From Bolinopsis microptera (Eukaryota > Ctenophora > Tentaculata > Lobata > Bolinopsidae): a stretch of DNA of 64,000 bases. The number at the start of each line of letters is the position of its first letter. Within the stretch, counting starts at the first letter, position 1. The notes beneath the pieces are model-generated. The model did not search any database, was not told the origin of the DNA, and worked only from the letters and a program-made list of their open reading frames with translations. Position numbers and translations under genes: made by a program. This document shows positions 12,210 to 21,888 of the stretch, piece after piece. Location: the NCBI RefSeq assembly GCF_026151205.1, contig NC_087076.1:13625675-13689674 (forward strand), given 5' to 3'.

Positions 12210-12534
12210 ATTTATACTGAGCTGATTTTGGTAGATTGTTATGAATACTAGTTATGAATACTAGTATACAAGTATGCTAGTAGTAGTACTACGAACTACC
12301 AGTACCAGTACTTCTACTACTACTAGATTTAAAAACTTTTCTGCGCCAAAAATATGTCAAATATTAGAACGTAAGATGGATGGTTATGAAATAAATGATA
12401 AAGGGTCGGGCAAAGGCTGATAATCTTATGTGTTAACAGAAGACAAAATAATGTGGGTACAGAGATGAAGAGATCTGCAAATGAAAAAATAAAACAAAGT
12501 CTGACGTCCAAAACGAAATGATCAGTATTTATAG
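12210..12534 (-). promoter_or_regulatory. Leader and promoter region of gene A
   Basis: Upstream of the ATG are CTCAG (7 nt before ATG), a pyrimidine-rich TTTTCATTTGCAGATC at about 12470-12488, and a TATA-like element at 12526-12533. The last two recur at nearly the same distance upstream of gene B. A compound (TAG)n/(TAC)n stretch sits at 12240-12325. Confidence 0.5.
12526..12533 (-). promoter_or_regulatory. TATA-like box of gene A
   Basis: Reads GACTATAAATACTGAT on the minus strand, 317 bp upstream of the start codon. Gene B has GACTATAAATACTGAT at 16759-16766, about 319 bp upstream of its ATG, in otherwise diverged sequence. Confidence 0.6.
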
Positions 12535-12539
12535 TCTCC

Positions 12540-13064
12540 AGCCCGCTGCCTTAATAGCACACAAATAATTTAGATCTGCTGTGTGCTGGGTGTTTCCTCG
12601 TTGGAGCCAGCAATGAGGTGATCATGATCGTGAGATGATAGCCTGGAATGCCTGGAATGCTTTTGTTTGTTAAAATTTTAGCTTGTACCCACAGTGTGTT
12701 GGAATTCTTCAACACAACACAATGCAAATATTTTGAGTTAATTGTTCTCAATGTTAATTCAAAGTCACGGCTTCAGTCCGTCAGTCGTCTTGCCCCACGA
12801 TATCAGAGGACTGGTTAGTTTCACTCAATCGACTTGAAATATTTAAAAAACTTATACTATAAATCCGTGTAACTGTTAATCTTGACTCTAAAATGCATTT
12901 GGACTTGTCACCAGATAATCTTTTTTGTTTCAGATTTGAACAATTAATTAACAATCATTATAAATATAATGTTTACTATTATGTATTACTAATTCATCGT
13001 TATACTTATACTTGTATCCAATTTAAAAGTATTCAATTATGAACAATTCCTTTATGTGTGTGTT
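12540..13064. other. AT-rich intergenic DNA without a recognisable gene
   Basis: Only short open frames with no family resemblance. GTACCCACAGTGTGTTGGAA at about 12687 recurs at about 14021, a small dispersed repeat. Confidence 0.5.
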
Positions 13065-13165
13065 ACCTGGGGACCCCAGGCTATAATGTTCATGATCATA
13101 TATACTCATAGACATAGAATAGAGATTCGGCCGAGCCTAAATGACAGGCTGAGCACCGCCCAGTA
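13065..13165 (+). repeat. Short interspersed repeat G, copy 1
   Basis: Begins ACCTGGGGACC, contains TAGAGATTCGGC and GACAGGCTGAGC, and ends CCGCCCAGTA. Related copies lie at 13240-13303, 29757-29830 and 53161-53248. There is no coding capacity and the class is unknown. Confidence 0.75.
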
Positions 13166-13239
13166 ATGTGTGTGGCGTGGCAAATTTAGGAGTATGTTCG
13201 CCTCGACTATGAACTATATATATAGTACCTATAGCCATA

Positions 13240-13303
13240 GGGACCTCAGGCTAGTTTTTTGTTCATAAAATGCGCGGCGGAATGACAGGCTGCAGGCTGA
13301 GCC
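13240..13303 (+). repeat. Short interspersed repeat G, partial copy
   Basis: Shares GGACCTCAGGCTA, GTTCATAAAATGCGCGGCGG and AATGACAGGCTG with the family at 13065 and 29757, but is internally shortened. Confidence 0.55.
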
Positions 13304-15060
13304 ATCAATATTTAATTATGTAGTGCGACGATTGTTTTTCGAGCGTGCTAAATCACTACGCTGATAGTGATACACTCGCAGGTTTCAGCTTGCAGTATGC
13401 TTTTGTAAAAGATTGGATTAGGGTTAGGGTTGATACATGTTTCGCCTTCGGCGGCGCGCGCTTCGCGCGCGAAAAGTGGCATGCAACGTATGTCAAGGTT
13501 AGGGTTGGGATCAGATTAGTGATTAGAGGGCTAGGATTTCGAATAGTCATTTCAGGGCCAGCTAGAGAACGTGTTTAAAAAGTCACGTGACAGTCGAGTG
13601 TAGAGTGATTAATCATCATCTTTAGGGTTAAGGTTTCAACATAATGCATATGCTTCAGTCAGGGATTGGGTTTGCAGTTAGGGTTAAGGTTGGGGTCAAG
13701 CAAATTGTTTTATTGCAAGCAAATTGTTTTATTTCATTTATCATTGATGAATGAAGATCCTGATAAAGTCTTTAAAATCAAGTCTTTAAAATTCAACAGG
13801 TATAGTAAATGTAATGTTTTTTTGGTTTCCTGATAGTTGGAACTTGGCGTTTTAAGAATCGGTCCATAGCCAGCAAGAAATAAATTTAGTTTTCAGGAAT
13901 TTCAGCTCTTGTATTTACCTAGCTTGCAAGTTTATTGCTCACTCCTCTCATGTTCAGGAAGCTTGAAAAGATGGGAGCTTGAAAAGATAAAAGCGCCGCA
14001 CACAGGAATTGGCGAGCTCTCGTACCCACAGTGTGTTGGAATGTAATGTTGCTGTAACAATACAATCAGTGACAATAACTACATACAAATACAATGTTGT
14101 GACATTGTTTGTTGTGACTTGTGTGTCCATTGTCATCAATAGCAGCTCAATTAACACGGACCCAGTTGTCCTGGCCCAGGACCTGGACAATAACTCAAAC
14201 TGTCGTTTATACAGGGGGCAGTTATCAATTACATTGCGATTTATAAAAACTTGGGGATTGGGTTCACGGCTCACGGCTGACACACGTTGCAACCTTTTTT
14301 CGCGCAACCTTTTTCGGCGGCCAGATTGCATGCTTTGTGTGCACGAGTCGTGTAGCAAAGAGACCACCAAAACAAAATCACCTATTATGGTTTGCTACAC
14401 GTTATATACCTTTCGTGCACGCGAAGCCAACCGACGATCAAAAGGGGTTACAGCGATCAAAAGCCAAAGGGGTTACAGCGTGTGTAAAATAATGGTAATA
14501 TTTTAGTTCGCGATATACGCGAAAGTAAATTCATTCAAAATAGTTACAGAACTCAGGAACACTATTTTTGCATAAATTTTCGGAATCAAGGTTTACAAGG
14601 TTTACAAGGTTTAACAACGAGGTCTGATCTTCATCTTCTTACAGCGTTCGATGTCTGTGTGAAGGTAAAATGGTGACATCCTCTGGATCAGGCAGAGGTC
14701 GAGTGTTACTGTCATTTACAAGGTTTACAAGGTTTACAAGGTTTACAAGGTTTAGAAAAATGTATAATCACTTTTTAAATAACTACGTTTTTTAGAGAGA
14801 AAGTAGGTTAATTCCTGCCCGTAGTCGTTCTGATTTCTGCCTGGTAGATGACTACAGGTTTTTCAAAATATTTTCCTTTTAGGGGCACCTGGCACGATAT
14901 ATACTATGTAGTTTCATTTCTTTTGTGATGCATTTTCTTCGGAATGCAGCAGTTTAGAAATGAACCTTTATAGTATTATTGCCATATTTGGCATACAACA
15001 ATAGCTCAGTTTAACGGTATTTTCATATAAATTCCTGTGTGCTGTGTAGCGGCAGTTTGC
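13304..15060. other. Intergenic DNA with simple repeats
   Basis: Contains short TTAGGG-like stretches near 13425, 13500 and 13680, a GC-rich hairpin (GGCGCGCGCTTCGCGCGCG at about 13452), and two clusters of the 9-bp unit GGTTTACAA at 14588-14612 and 14718-14752. Overlapping open frames at about 13954-14506 on both strands have no family features. I see no gene. Confidence 0.5.
14588..14752. repeat. Two clusters of a 9-bp GGTTTACAA repeat
   Basis: About three units at 14588-14612 and four at 14718-14752, separated by about 100 bp of unique sequence. Confidence 0.75.
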
Positions 15061-15477
15061 AGAAAGTCTTTTCTAGTCTACTATACGAGAAAGCAATTTT
15101 ATTTCAGTTTGATATTTAATTTGAATTAACTTAAGGTTACGTTAAACTTTACAGTCCCAGACGTTTTAATTAAAATCATGAATTGTATGTTATTCTAAAA
15201 TAGTACCTAAGATTATTCATTCACCTCGTTGTATTCATTTGAAAACAGTTAAAAGAAAAATGTGGTTATTCAATAATATCAATTTTTTCTAGTTCTAGAA
15301 ACCAACAATAAAAGTAAAACGTTCCAAATTCGTATTATACAAACAAAACTGCAACTATAGCAGTAGCATATCTAAAATAATTGCGTCCACATTTATACAG
15401 TGCACCTACACCCAGTTGTGAACCTCCAAAACAAAAAGACCTGAAGGGAGGGAGGCTCAACCTCCAAGATTCGAGGC

Positions 15478-16440
15478 TTACTGAGGCTTGAGCGAGTCAA
15501 GATCAGACTTGCAGACGAAGAAGTAGATGATCGCTAGAGGAATGCAGATGGCTCCTCTAATGATATAGTAGAGAAGAGTGCTGCCCCAGTTTGAGAAATT
15601 GAAACAACCGAATGGATGGAGCTGAAATTATTTCAGTTACAGTTATTTTAGTTACAGTAATTTTATAAGTTTGAAGTCAACCGACTAGTGTAGACTGTAG
15701 CTCGATTATTATTCATTTGTACTTGATATACATAACACTACTAAAATAATAAATAATAAATCGGCTTAATTTTCAAGGCTACAGTCATGCTCTCCATTAC
15801 CAAACCAGTATAGTTTTACTACTGAAAGTACTATAAATGTGCTTTACCTGGAGACCAATAATTGTGGCGAAGAACAAGAGGAGAGAAACGAAGGCTGCCA
15901 TAGCGTCTTCCTTCTCTTTGTACTTAGCATAAGCCACCAGAATACTCATGAGGATAGCAACAACACTGAAAATGGTAGTATAAACTTTTTGAAATATATC
16001 CAGTTATGGGCAGTTTTGTGTTCTGTAGTCGAAAGCAGTCGAGTCTATTAAGTATTAGCAGTTAGGAAATTGCAAGTGTACTTACAGTAGGATCCATTGA
16101 ATCCAGCCGTTGCAGGTATTACTGATGCCACTGTAGACTAGATCCTCAATGAAGAACAGGATAATACTCAATGTTGTGTAGAGCTGAAAAAGAGAATTGT
16201 TTATAAATAAAACGTGAAGGAAATTTATGTACCTAGAGTGAGGGGTCATCGACATTCCACTGTATCTAATAACTGAGAAATCCTGTAACTTTGATGCCGA
16301 TGACCCCTTCTCCAAAATACTATATTTACCTAAACCTTAGAAAAGTGAATTAAAATACGTACCAGATGAGTGATAAAGAGAACTCCGGGAGGAGGCAGGA
16401 ATTTCTGTCCCATCTTAACGAAAGAGTCCAAACAACCCAT
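15478..16440 (-). CDS. Four-helix membrane protein B (tandem duplicate)
   Basis: Four exons on the minus strand (16363-16440, 16086-16183, 15848-15965, 15478-15621) encode 145 residues, the same length as gene A with identical intron phases. The N-terminus GQKFLPPPGVLFITHL and the block RGAICIPLAI are identical to gene A. Helix 2 (WIQWILLVVAILMSILVAYA) and the loop AYAKYKEKEDAM have diverged. The C-terminus is SLKPQ. The exons keep an open frame and the substitutions look conservative, so both copies are probably functional. An acceptor-like CAG ends 12 nt before the ATG. The function is unknown beyond an integral membrane role. Confidence 0.88.
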
Positions 16441-16758
16441 GTTTATGCTTATCTGAATTTGTCATCGATAATCTCTCAAATATTGGAACATAAAAACATG
16501 GATGGGAACGAAGCGTGTTCTAACTTATATAACTAAATCTAAGACACTTTGAAGGGGTTCATGTGTATCAAGTTGTGTGTACTGTGTACCCCGACCATCA
16601 AAAATAATGGGGCGGACTGTTAAAATAATATACGTCCAGTGGTATTGTTCACTGGAGGAAGAAGGTGACCAGAATCATGTTGGGAGTAAACTTTATTGGT
16701 AGAGCGATCTGCAAATGAAAAGATAAAATGAAGTATGGCTATCAAAACATATCATCAG

Positions 16759-16766
16759 TATTTATA
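16759..16766 (-). promoter_or_regulatory. TATA-like box of gene B
   Basis: Minus-strand GACTATAAATACTGAT matches the gene A site. Between it and the ATG lies the shared TTTTCATTTGCAGATC block at about 16705-16720. Confidence 0.6.
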
Positions 16767-16769
16767 GTC

Positions 16770-17464
16770 GCTAGCTTCTTCTCTGTGATATCACGCCAAT
16801 AAATGATATCTGCTGATCTCCTGCAGATATCGCAGGAAAGTGATAACGTGGCTCTAAAACAAGAATCTTATACATATTAGTGTACCTACAGCTTAAGGTA
16901 TTTCTGTAAAGCATCTTGCAAGGAATGTTAAGTGACTGCAGAATGGAGCTCTACTCGTGGTAATCTGATTGGTAACATGATTGTGTTGACCCTTAATGAA
17001 ATAATAGTGCAGGACAAACAATATAATAAGCTTGCATTTTACATTCCACGGCGTCCAGTTCCTGCTAAAGCTAGACTTTACATTCCAAGCCGAAATTTCA
17101 CGACAAGAACGTCTTCAGGATGTCACCTCATTGCAAGCTCATCGATTCAGTTACTCAATCTGATTAAGTCAAGATGTCCGTGTCGAATAAAAAGTGAAAA
17201 TCTATGATTATAAACGAGGGAGAAATTTAGGGGAATGTTTAATGCTTATTGCTGATGTTTGGGACAATATGTAATTTAAACATGGTGATAGGTACTAGTC
17301 ACTACGATAGTTCAAGTTGGTCAGTACTCAGTGATGGGATATGTTAATAAATAATTATACTGGAAAACGGGAAGGGGAGTATTTTATCAATACTTGAAAA
17401 TATATGAGTTCGTCATTGCCCAAGTTAAAAATTGGCCATGGAACTAAAATTGGCCATGGAACTA
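16770..17464. other. Intergenic DNA between gene B and the palindrome/LINE
   Basis: No convincing gene. A 19-bp direct duplication (AAATTGGCCATGGAACTAA) is seen at 17430-17468. Confidence 0.5.
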
Positions 17465-17660
17465 AAATTGCTCGCCTCAATTAAAAAAAATTCTTATGAA
17501 AAGGCCCGGAGAGTTAGGGTATGAAAGTGAAAGTAATCTGAGTGCCGAGTGGATATATTTTTGGCCAGTGATTGCGAATCAGCCTCCATGACGTAGGGTA
17601 AAAATGCTTCCCTGGAGAGTTATGGGCAAAAAACTGTTTTGGTCACGTGACAGGCTATAT
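17465..17660. repeat. Left arm of a palindrome interrupted by a LINE
   Basis: Ends in GGTCACGTGACAGGCTATAT at 17640-17659. The reverse complement, ATATAGCCTGTCACGTGACC, begins at 20623. Further out, ATTGCTCGCCTCAATT at about 17467 is matched by the complement of AATTTAAGGCGAGCGAATTA at about 20818, so the arms may extend beyond the core. Confidence 0.75.
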
Positions 17661-17664
17661 ACTA

Positions 17665-20396
17665 AAGTGCGGCTAGTAGAGCTGACAGGAATGCAAATCG
17701 CAACCCACACAGCAATTTCCTTCGCAATCAGCACTTTCTCAAAAAAAAGGAGTACCGGGCTATTAAGAGCACGAAAAAGGGGAAATATCTGTTCGAGATG
17801 AATCAAAAGATAAACGAAAGTGGTAATGTTAACTGGGCGGCGCTCAAGCAACTGTCCGAACAACACAAAGATGAAGAGCCATTTGACATTTATGATCTTC
17901 TCCTCTTTCATAAATTTTTTAACGACCTTTACAACCGTAAGTGTAGTAAGAATCACCACGCAGATGATGACGTCGTCTCTACTCCCACAACCGACGAGCT
18001 GCAGAACACTAAAAACCTAGTCGACAGTTTGAATCGAGACTTCACCTTACAGGAGACAAAAGATGCGATCAAGAAACTGAAGAACAACAAGAGTGTGTCT
18101 GATGACCTGATATCAAACGAGATGCTGAAAAACTCCAACGAGCAACTCCAACTTGTTCTAGTTAAGCTTTTTAATGCCTGTCTTCAGTGCGGAACCTACC
18201 CTTGGAACAACTCTATCACCACTCCACTCCATAAAAAGGGTGACCGTCAGAACCCCGATAACTATCGGGCCATTACCATTGGCAGCTGTCTTGGCAAGCT
18301 ATTTTCGAACTTGCTCCTTAAACGGCTGATAGAATTTAGGGAAATAGCTTGTCCCGACCGACCGTATCAACTGGGATTCAGGAGTGGAGCACAATGTAAT
18401 GACCACTTGCTCACCCTGAACACTATCATAGAGAAATATGTCAAAAAAGAGAAGAAGCGACTATTTGCCTGCTTCGTCGATTATCGGAAGGCGTCAGAGG
18501 CACATATTAGGTGCGGTAAAAAAATCGAAATTATGCGGTACCGCACCCGACTATAAAGGTAAAATGTGCGGTAAGGTGCGGTAAATTTTTACCTGCAATT
18601 ATGCGGCAAATGTGCGGCGATTTTTCGAAATTTGTGCTGGAATTGTGCGGTTTTCCTAAAAGGGCCCGACTTTTAACATTTCAAAATTATGCGGAAAATG
18701 CTAGATTATGCGGAAATATGCGGAAAATTACAAAATGTGCGGAAAACAATAAATTATTGAAAACGGTAAATTGTGCGATCCCGCACCCATCGCACCTAAT
18801 AGGTGCCTCTGGAAGGCGTTTGACAGTGTATGCAGGGATGCACTTCTGTTCAAACTGGGCAACATGGGTCTCTCAGGCAATTTCTTCACTTGCATCAGCC
18901 ACATGTATAACAACTCGTCAACCCGAGTTAAGCTGATCCAAAAGCTCTCCGCTGCTATCGACGTTACCATCGGCACAGAACAAGGGCACCCGATGTCCCC
19001 TGAGCTCCTCAAAGTTTATATCCACGAACTTTCCATCAGACTGGAACAAATCGAAGAGTTGAATGTCCCAATTTTAAACGGCATCAAAGTAAGCCACCTC
19101 CTATGGGCTGACGACTTAGTCCTCCTAGCACTTGACGCGTTCAGCCTACAATCGTTGCTGAATTGCTTGCACGACTATGCAGAAAAATGGGAGTTATCAG
19201 TTAACATCGACAAAACCAGTGTGATGGTCTTCAATACAAGCTCACGAACACTTAAATGTTCTTATGGCTTTAAACTAGGAAGCCTGGACATTATACCAGT
19301 AAAAAGATACTGCTATCTCGGAATCCAATTCTCTCTGAATGGATCGTTTAAGCAAGCTATCGACGAACTTAGGAAGAAAGCTCTACGCTCATTCTTCTCA
19401 ATGAGGCGAATTATCAACACGAAAGCACTCACTACCAGCACGATGCTTAAACTCATCGATAGTCTAGTAAAGCCTGTAGCGACCTATGCATGTCCCGTCT
19501 GGCTCTCATCAACAAACATCGTAAAGGCTATCCTGTCGAAAAAAGAAGAAGTGAGCCTGCCTAAATCTGCAGCTAAAGATCCGCTCGAAACAACTCATCT
19601 GAAGATTCTCAAATGGATACTAGGCGTTCACAAGAAAGCTAATAACAACTTCTGCTATGGTGACACTGGTAGAACCCCCTGGACAGTTACCGTCATTCCC
19701 CAATGTTTAGCTTACTTCCATCGGGCATCCCTGGCGGTAGAAGGTAACGTGAACACTCTTTTGCACCACACCTCTCAAGAGCAAAAGCTACTGAATCTAA
19801 CCTGGTATGATGCGTGGTCAACTATTGCCAAGATGAGTACAGTCTCCAAGCCGCAGTTATCACCCACCCTAGACGCTTGTGAGTACATACATGAGACATT
19901 TGTTGACCATTGGAAGAGAGATCTCCTCAACCAGCCCAAAATGTCTTTCTACACAGCGGTTAAATTCGAGTTTGGCGAAGAACCCTATTTACAGCTCCCC
20001 TGCCGGCTTAAAAGGGTCAATATTGCTAAACTCCGATCTAGCAGTCACGATCTTAGGATAGAAAAAGGTCGCTACACCAAAGATCAACTCAACACAGCTC
20101 TTAAAACGTGTCGCTTCTGCTGCTCCTCAGAAACGGATGTCATACGTTTTTTAGAGGAGCTCCCCTTCTTTGAAACTCCTATTCTAGAAACCGAAGACCA
20201 CGTCCTAACTGAGTGCCCCTACTACCATCAACTCAGGTCCAACCTCTCTGACAACCTCAAAAGCCTGTTGATGCTAAAAGAATATGGAGCAATAATGAAC
20301 TCACCCCATATAAAAGAGTTCGGGAAGTACCTTACAGACTCCTCAAATCTACGTAATCCTCCTAAAACGTCCCTTAACCCTCGCAAACAGATGTAG
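17665..20396 (+). pseudogene. LINE reverse transcriptase ORF, split by a MITE
   Basis: The frame covers a pre-RT region (FDIYDLLLFHKFFNDLYN), then RT blocks with TTPLHKKGDRQNPDNYRAI and LGFRSGAQCNDHLLTL. A 317-bp insertion at 18495-18811 follows. The frame then resumes with the FDSV block, EQGHPMSPELL, and the catalytic LLWADDLVLLA, where WADD replaces the usual Y/FADD. The C-terminal region has LRSSSHDLRIEKGRY and a zinc-knuckle-like CRFCC...ETEDHVLTECPYY. Removing the MITE and one target copy would leave the frame continuous, so the MITE is what broke this copy. The protein would copy element RNA into DNA at a nicked target. Confidence 0.9.
18495..18811. mobile_element. 317-bp hAT-type MITE inserted in the LINE RT gene
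   Basis: Terminal inverted repeats are CAGAGGCACATATTAGGTGC on the left and GCACCTAATAGGTGCCTCTG on the right. An exact 8-bp target duplication, GAAGGCGT, lies at 18487-18494 and 18812-18819. CAG..CTG ends with an 8-bp duplication are typical of hAT elements. The interior is rich in TGCGGTAA/ATGCGGAA motifs and non-coding. Confidence 0.97.
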
Positions 20397-20622
20397 TACT
20401 CGAACTTTATTTACTGTATTACCTTAAATTATTATAGACGATCTTCTTTTATTTTCGTGAAATTGTAAACGGTTAAATTTTACTATTTTTAAATGATTCA
20501 GTTTTGATAATTCTATTTATTCATTTATTCATTTATTCATTCTTGTATAGCCAAGACGAGTCCGTTAGTGTTCTCTCTGGTAATTTCATGTTTAATCCTG
20601 TTTAATCCTGTTTAATCCTGTT

Positions 20623-20840
20623 TATATAGCCTGTCACGTGACCTATAAACACGAGTTCGATTGCTTATAGGGCTCACGGTTCGGGTTAGGGTTAGGGTTG
20701 TGGTTAGGGTTATGGATAGTTTCGGGTTTATGGTTAGGCCGGTTAGGGTTGGGATTAGGGTTTATGTGAAACTGTTCTGTTCGGCTGCAAAACCATAAAA
20801 ACTAAAGTCACGTGATAATTTAAGGCGAGCGAATTAGTGA
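20623..20840. repeat. Right arm of the palindrome plus TTAGGG-like tract
   Basis: Begins ATATAGCCTGTCACGTGACC, the inverse of the left arm. At 20683-20763 there are degenerate GGGTTAGGGTTAGGG repeats resembling the animal telomere unit. They are interstitial because sequence continues on both sides. Confidence 0.75.
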
Positions 20841-21377
20841 GAGCCCCAGAAAATATACTTGCGACCTAAAACTTCCTTGCAAATTATTGTCTTATAGTAA
20901 TGGTGAGCTGATAATACAATTGAAATTAGGGTTAAGAATGAGAGAAGGTAAACGTGGCGAATGATATAGCCACATCATCGCAATCCCTCGACAGATTGAA
21001 ATTGTGTCGCTTTAGTCGCACGATTAGATTGTAGTTTGCCGAAATTTAAGGTTATACACTCACAATCTGTTGAATCAATGTATTGTTGTCATATTTGTGT
21101 TTCAAGGAGAAGGGGCAGTTCAACTACATCTAATTGCATTAACTTCCATGCGTGTAAGTCTTTACGGATGATACGATCTATTGATATCTTCGAGAGGTAG
21201 CCCGTAGCCGCCGCTTTGGTAGTTTAGTGGTACTGGTAGTTGGATGATATGACTTGTGCTAGATCTCAAGATTCACGGAAGTTACTGGGACAATTACCAA
21301 AAAAAGAAAATCGTCGGTGAAAATGTTATAAGATTCATGACTTATAATAACAAAATCTTAATCTAATCACTAATACA
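20841..21377. other. Intergenic DNA, nothing recognisable
   Basis: AT-rich, with only very short open frames and no repeat structure that I could define. Confidence 0.5.
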
Positions 21378-21888
21378 TTAAGAACGACAAATTTAGTCTA
21401 CCATAAATTTAGTCAAACTTTTGACTAAAATTGTTGTAAACCAAATTTCATGAGACTCAATTTTTCGGCGACTAATTTTAAAGCAGACCAAAATTTCAGT
21501 AGAGCAAATATGACATGAATATTATTAAGCTAACATTGTTTATAATTAATATATGACATCACCGTTCCTACTGCACAAAACCGTACCAAATTCCTATTGC
21601 ACTTAAAGGGTTAGAGCTCCTCTTGGACATTACATTTTTAATCGATCCATCCCAATGTATCCTCTGTTGAAAAGGCTGAAGGATCATATCGACATAAACT
21701 ACGTCGTTCCGACAAAAATGGTAAAGTCGAAAAAGGGTGAAAAAGAAACTGAACGGTGTTCTGAAGATCAAGAACTTAGTGATACAGAGTCACAAACTCT
21801 GGATCTGATGTTATTGAAATTCCTGAGTAATGCATTGCAGATTAATCTGTAATGCTCAGACGGGGTAGACTAAATTTGTCGTTCTTAA
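21378..21888. mobile_element. MITE with TTAA target duplication (piggyBac-like)
   Basis: Inverted ends GAACGACAAATTTAGTCTAC and GTAGACTAAATTTGTCGTTC are each bounded by TTAA (21378-21381 and 21885-21888). TTAA duplications are the hallmark of piggyBac transposition. The interior holds a 66-residue open frame at 21655-21852 that is lysine- and glutamate-rich (KKGEKETERCSEDQELSD) and could be captured or remnant coding sequence. No transposase is seen. Confidence 0.85.

Larger units (their letters stand above)
17661..20622 (+). mobile_element. 5'-truncated non-LTR retrotransposon (LINE)
   Basis: Coding homology starts just after a TAA at 17661 and runs to the TAG at 20394. A 3' UTR follows, ending in three TTTAATCCTG units, which is the short tandem tail common in CR1/L2/RTE-like LINEs. 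No apurinic endonuclease domain remains. A second piece of the same 3' end lies at about 24970-25050. The element is flanked exactly by the two arms of a palindrome. Confidence 0.9.

Noticed and set aside
13954-14506. Overlapping frames of 138 (-) and 165 (+) codons
   Set aside because: They lie antisense to each other, with no splice signals, domains or paralogues. Coding bias is not evident.
20683-20763. Chromosome end suggested by GGGTTAGGG repeats
   Set aside because: The tract is short, degenerate and flanked by ordinary sequence on both sides, so it is interstitial.
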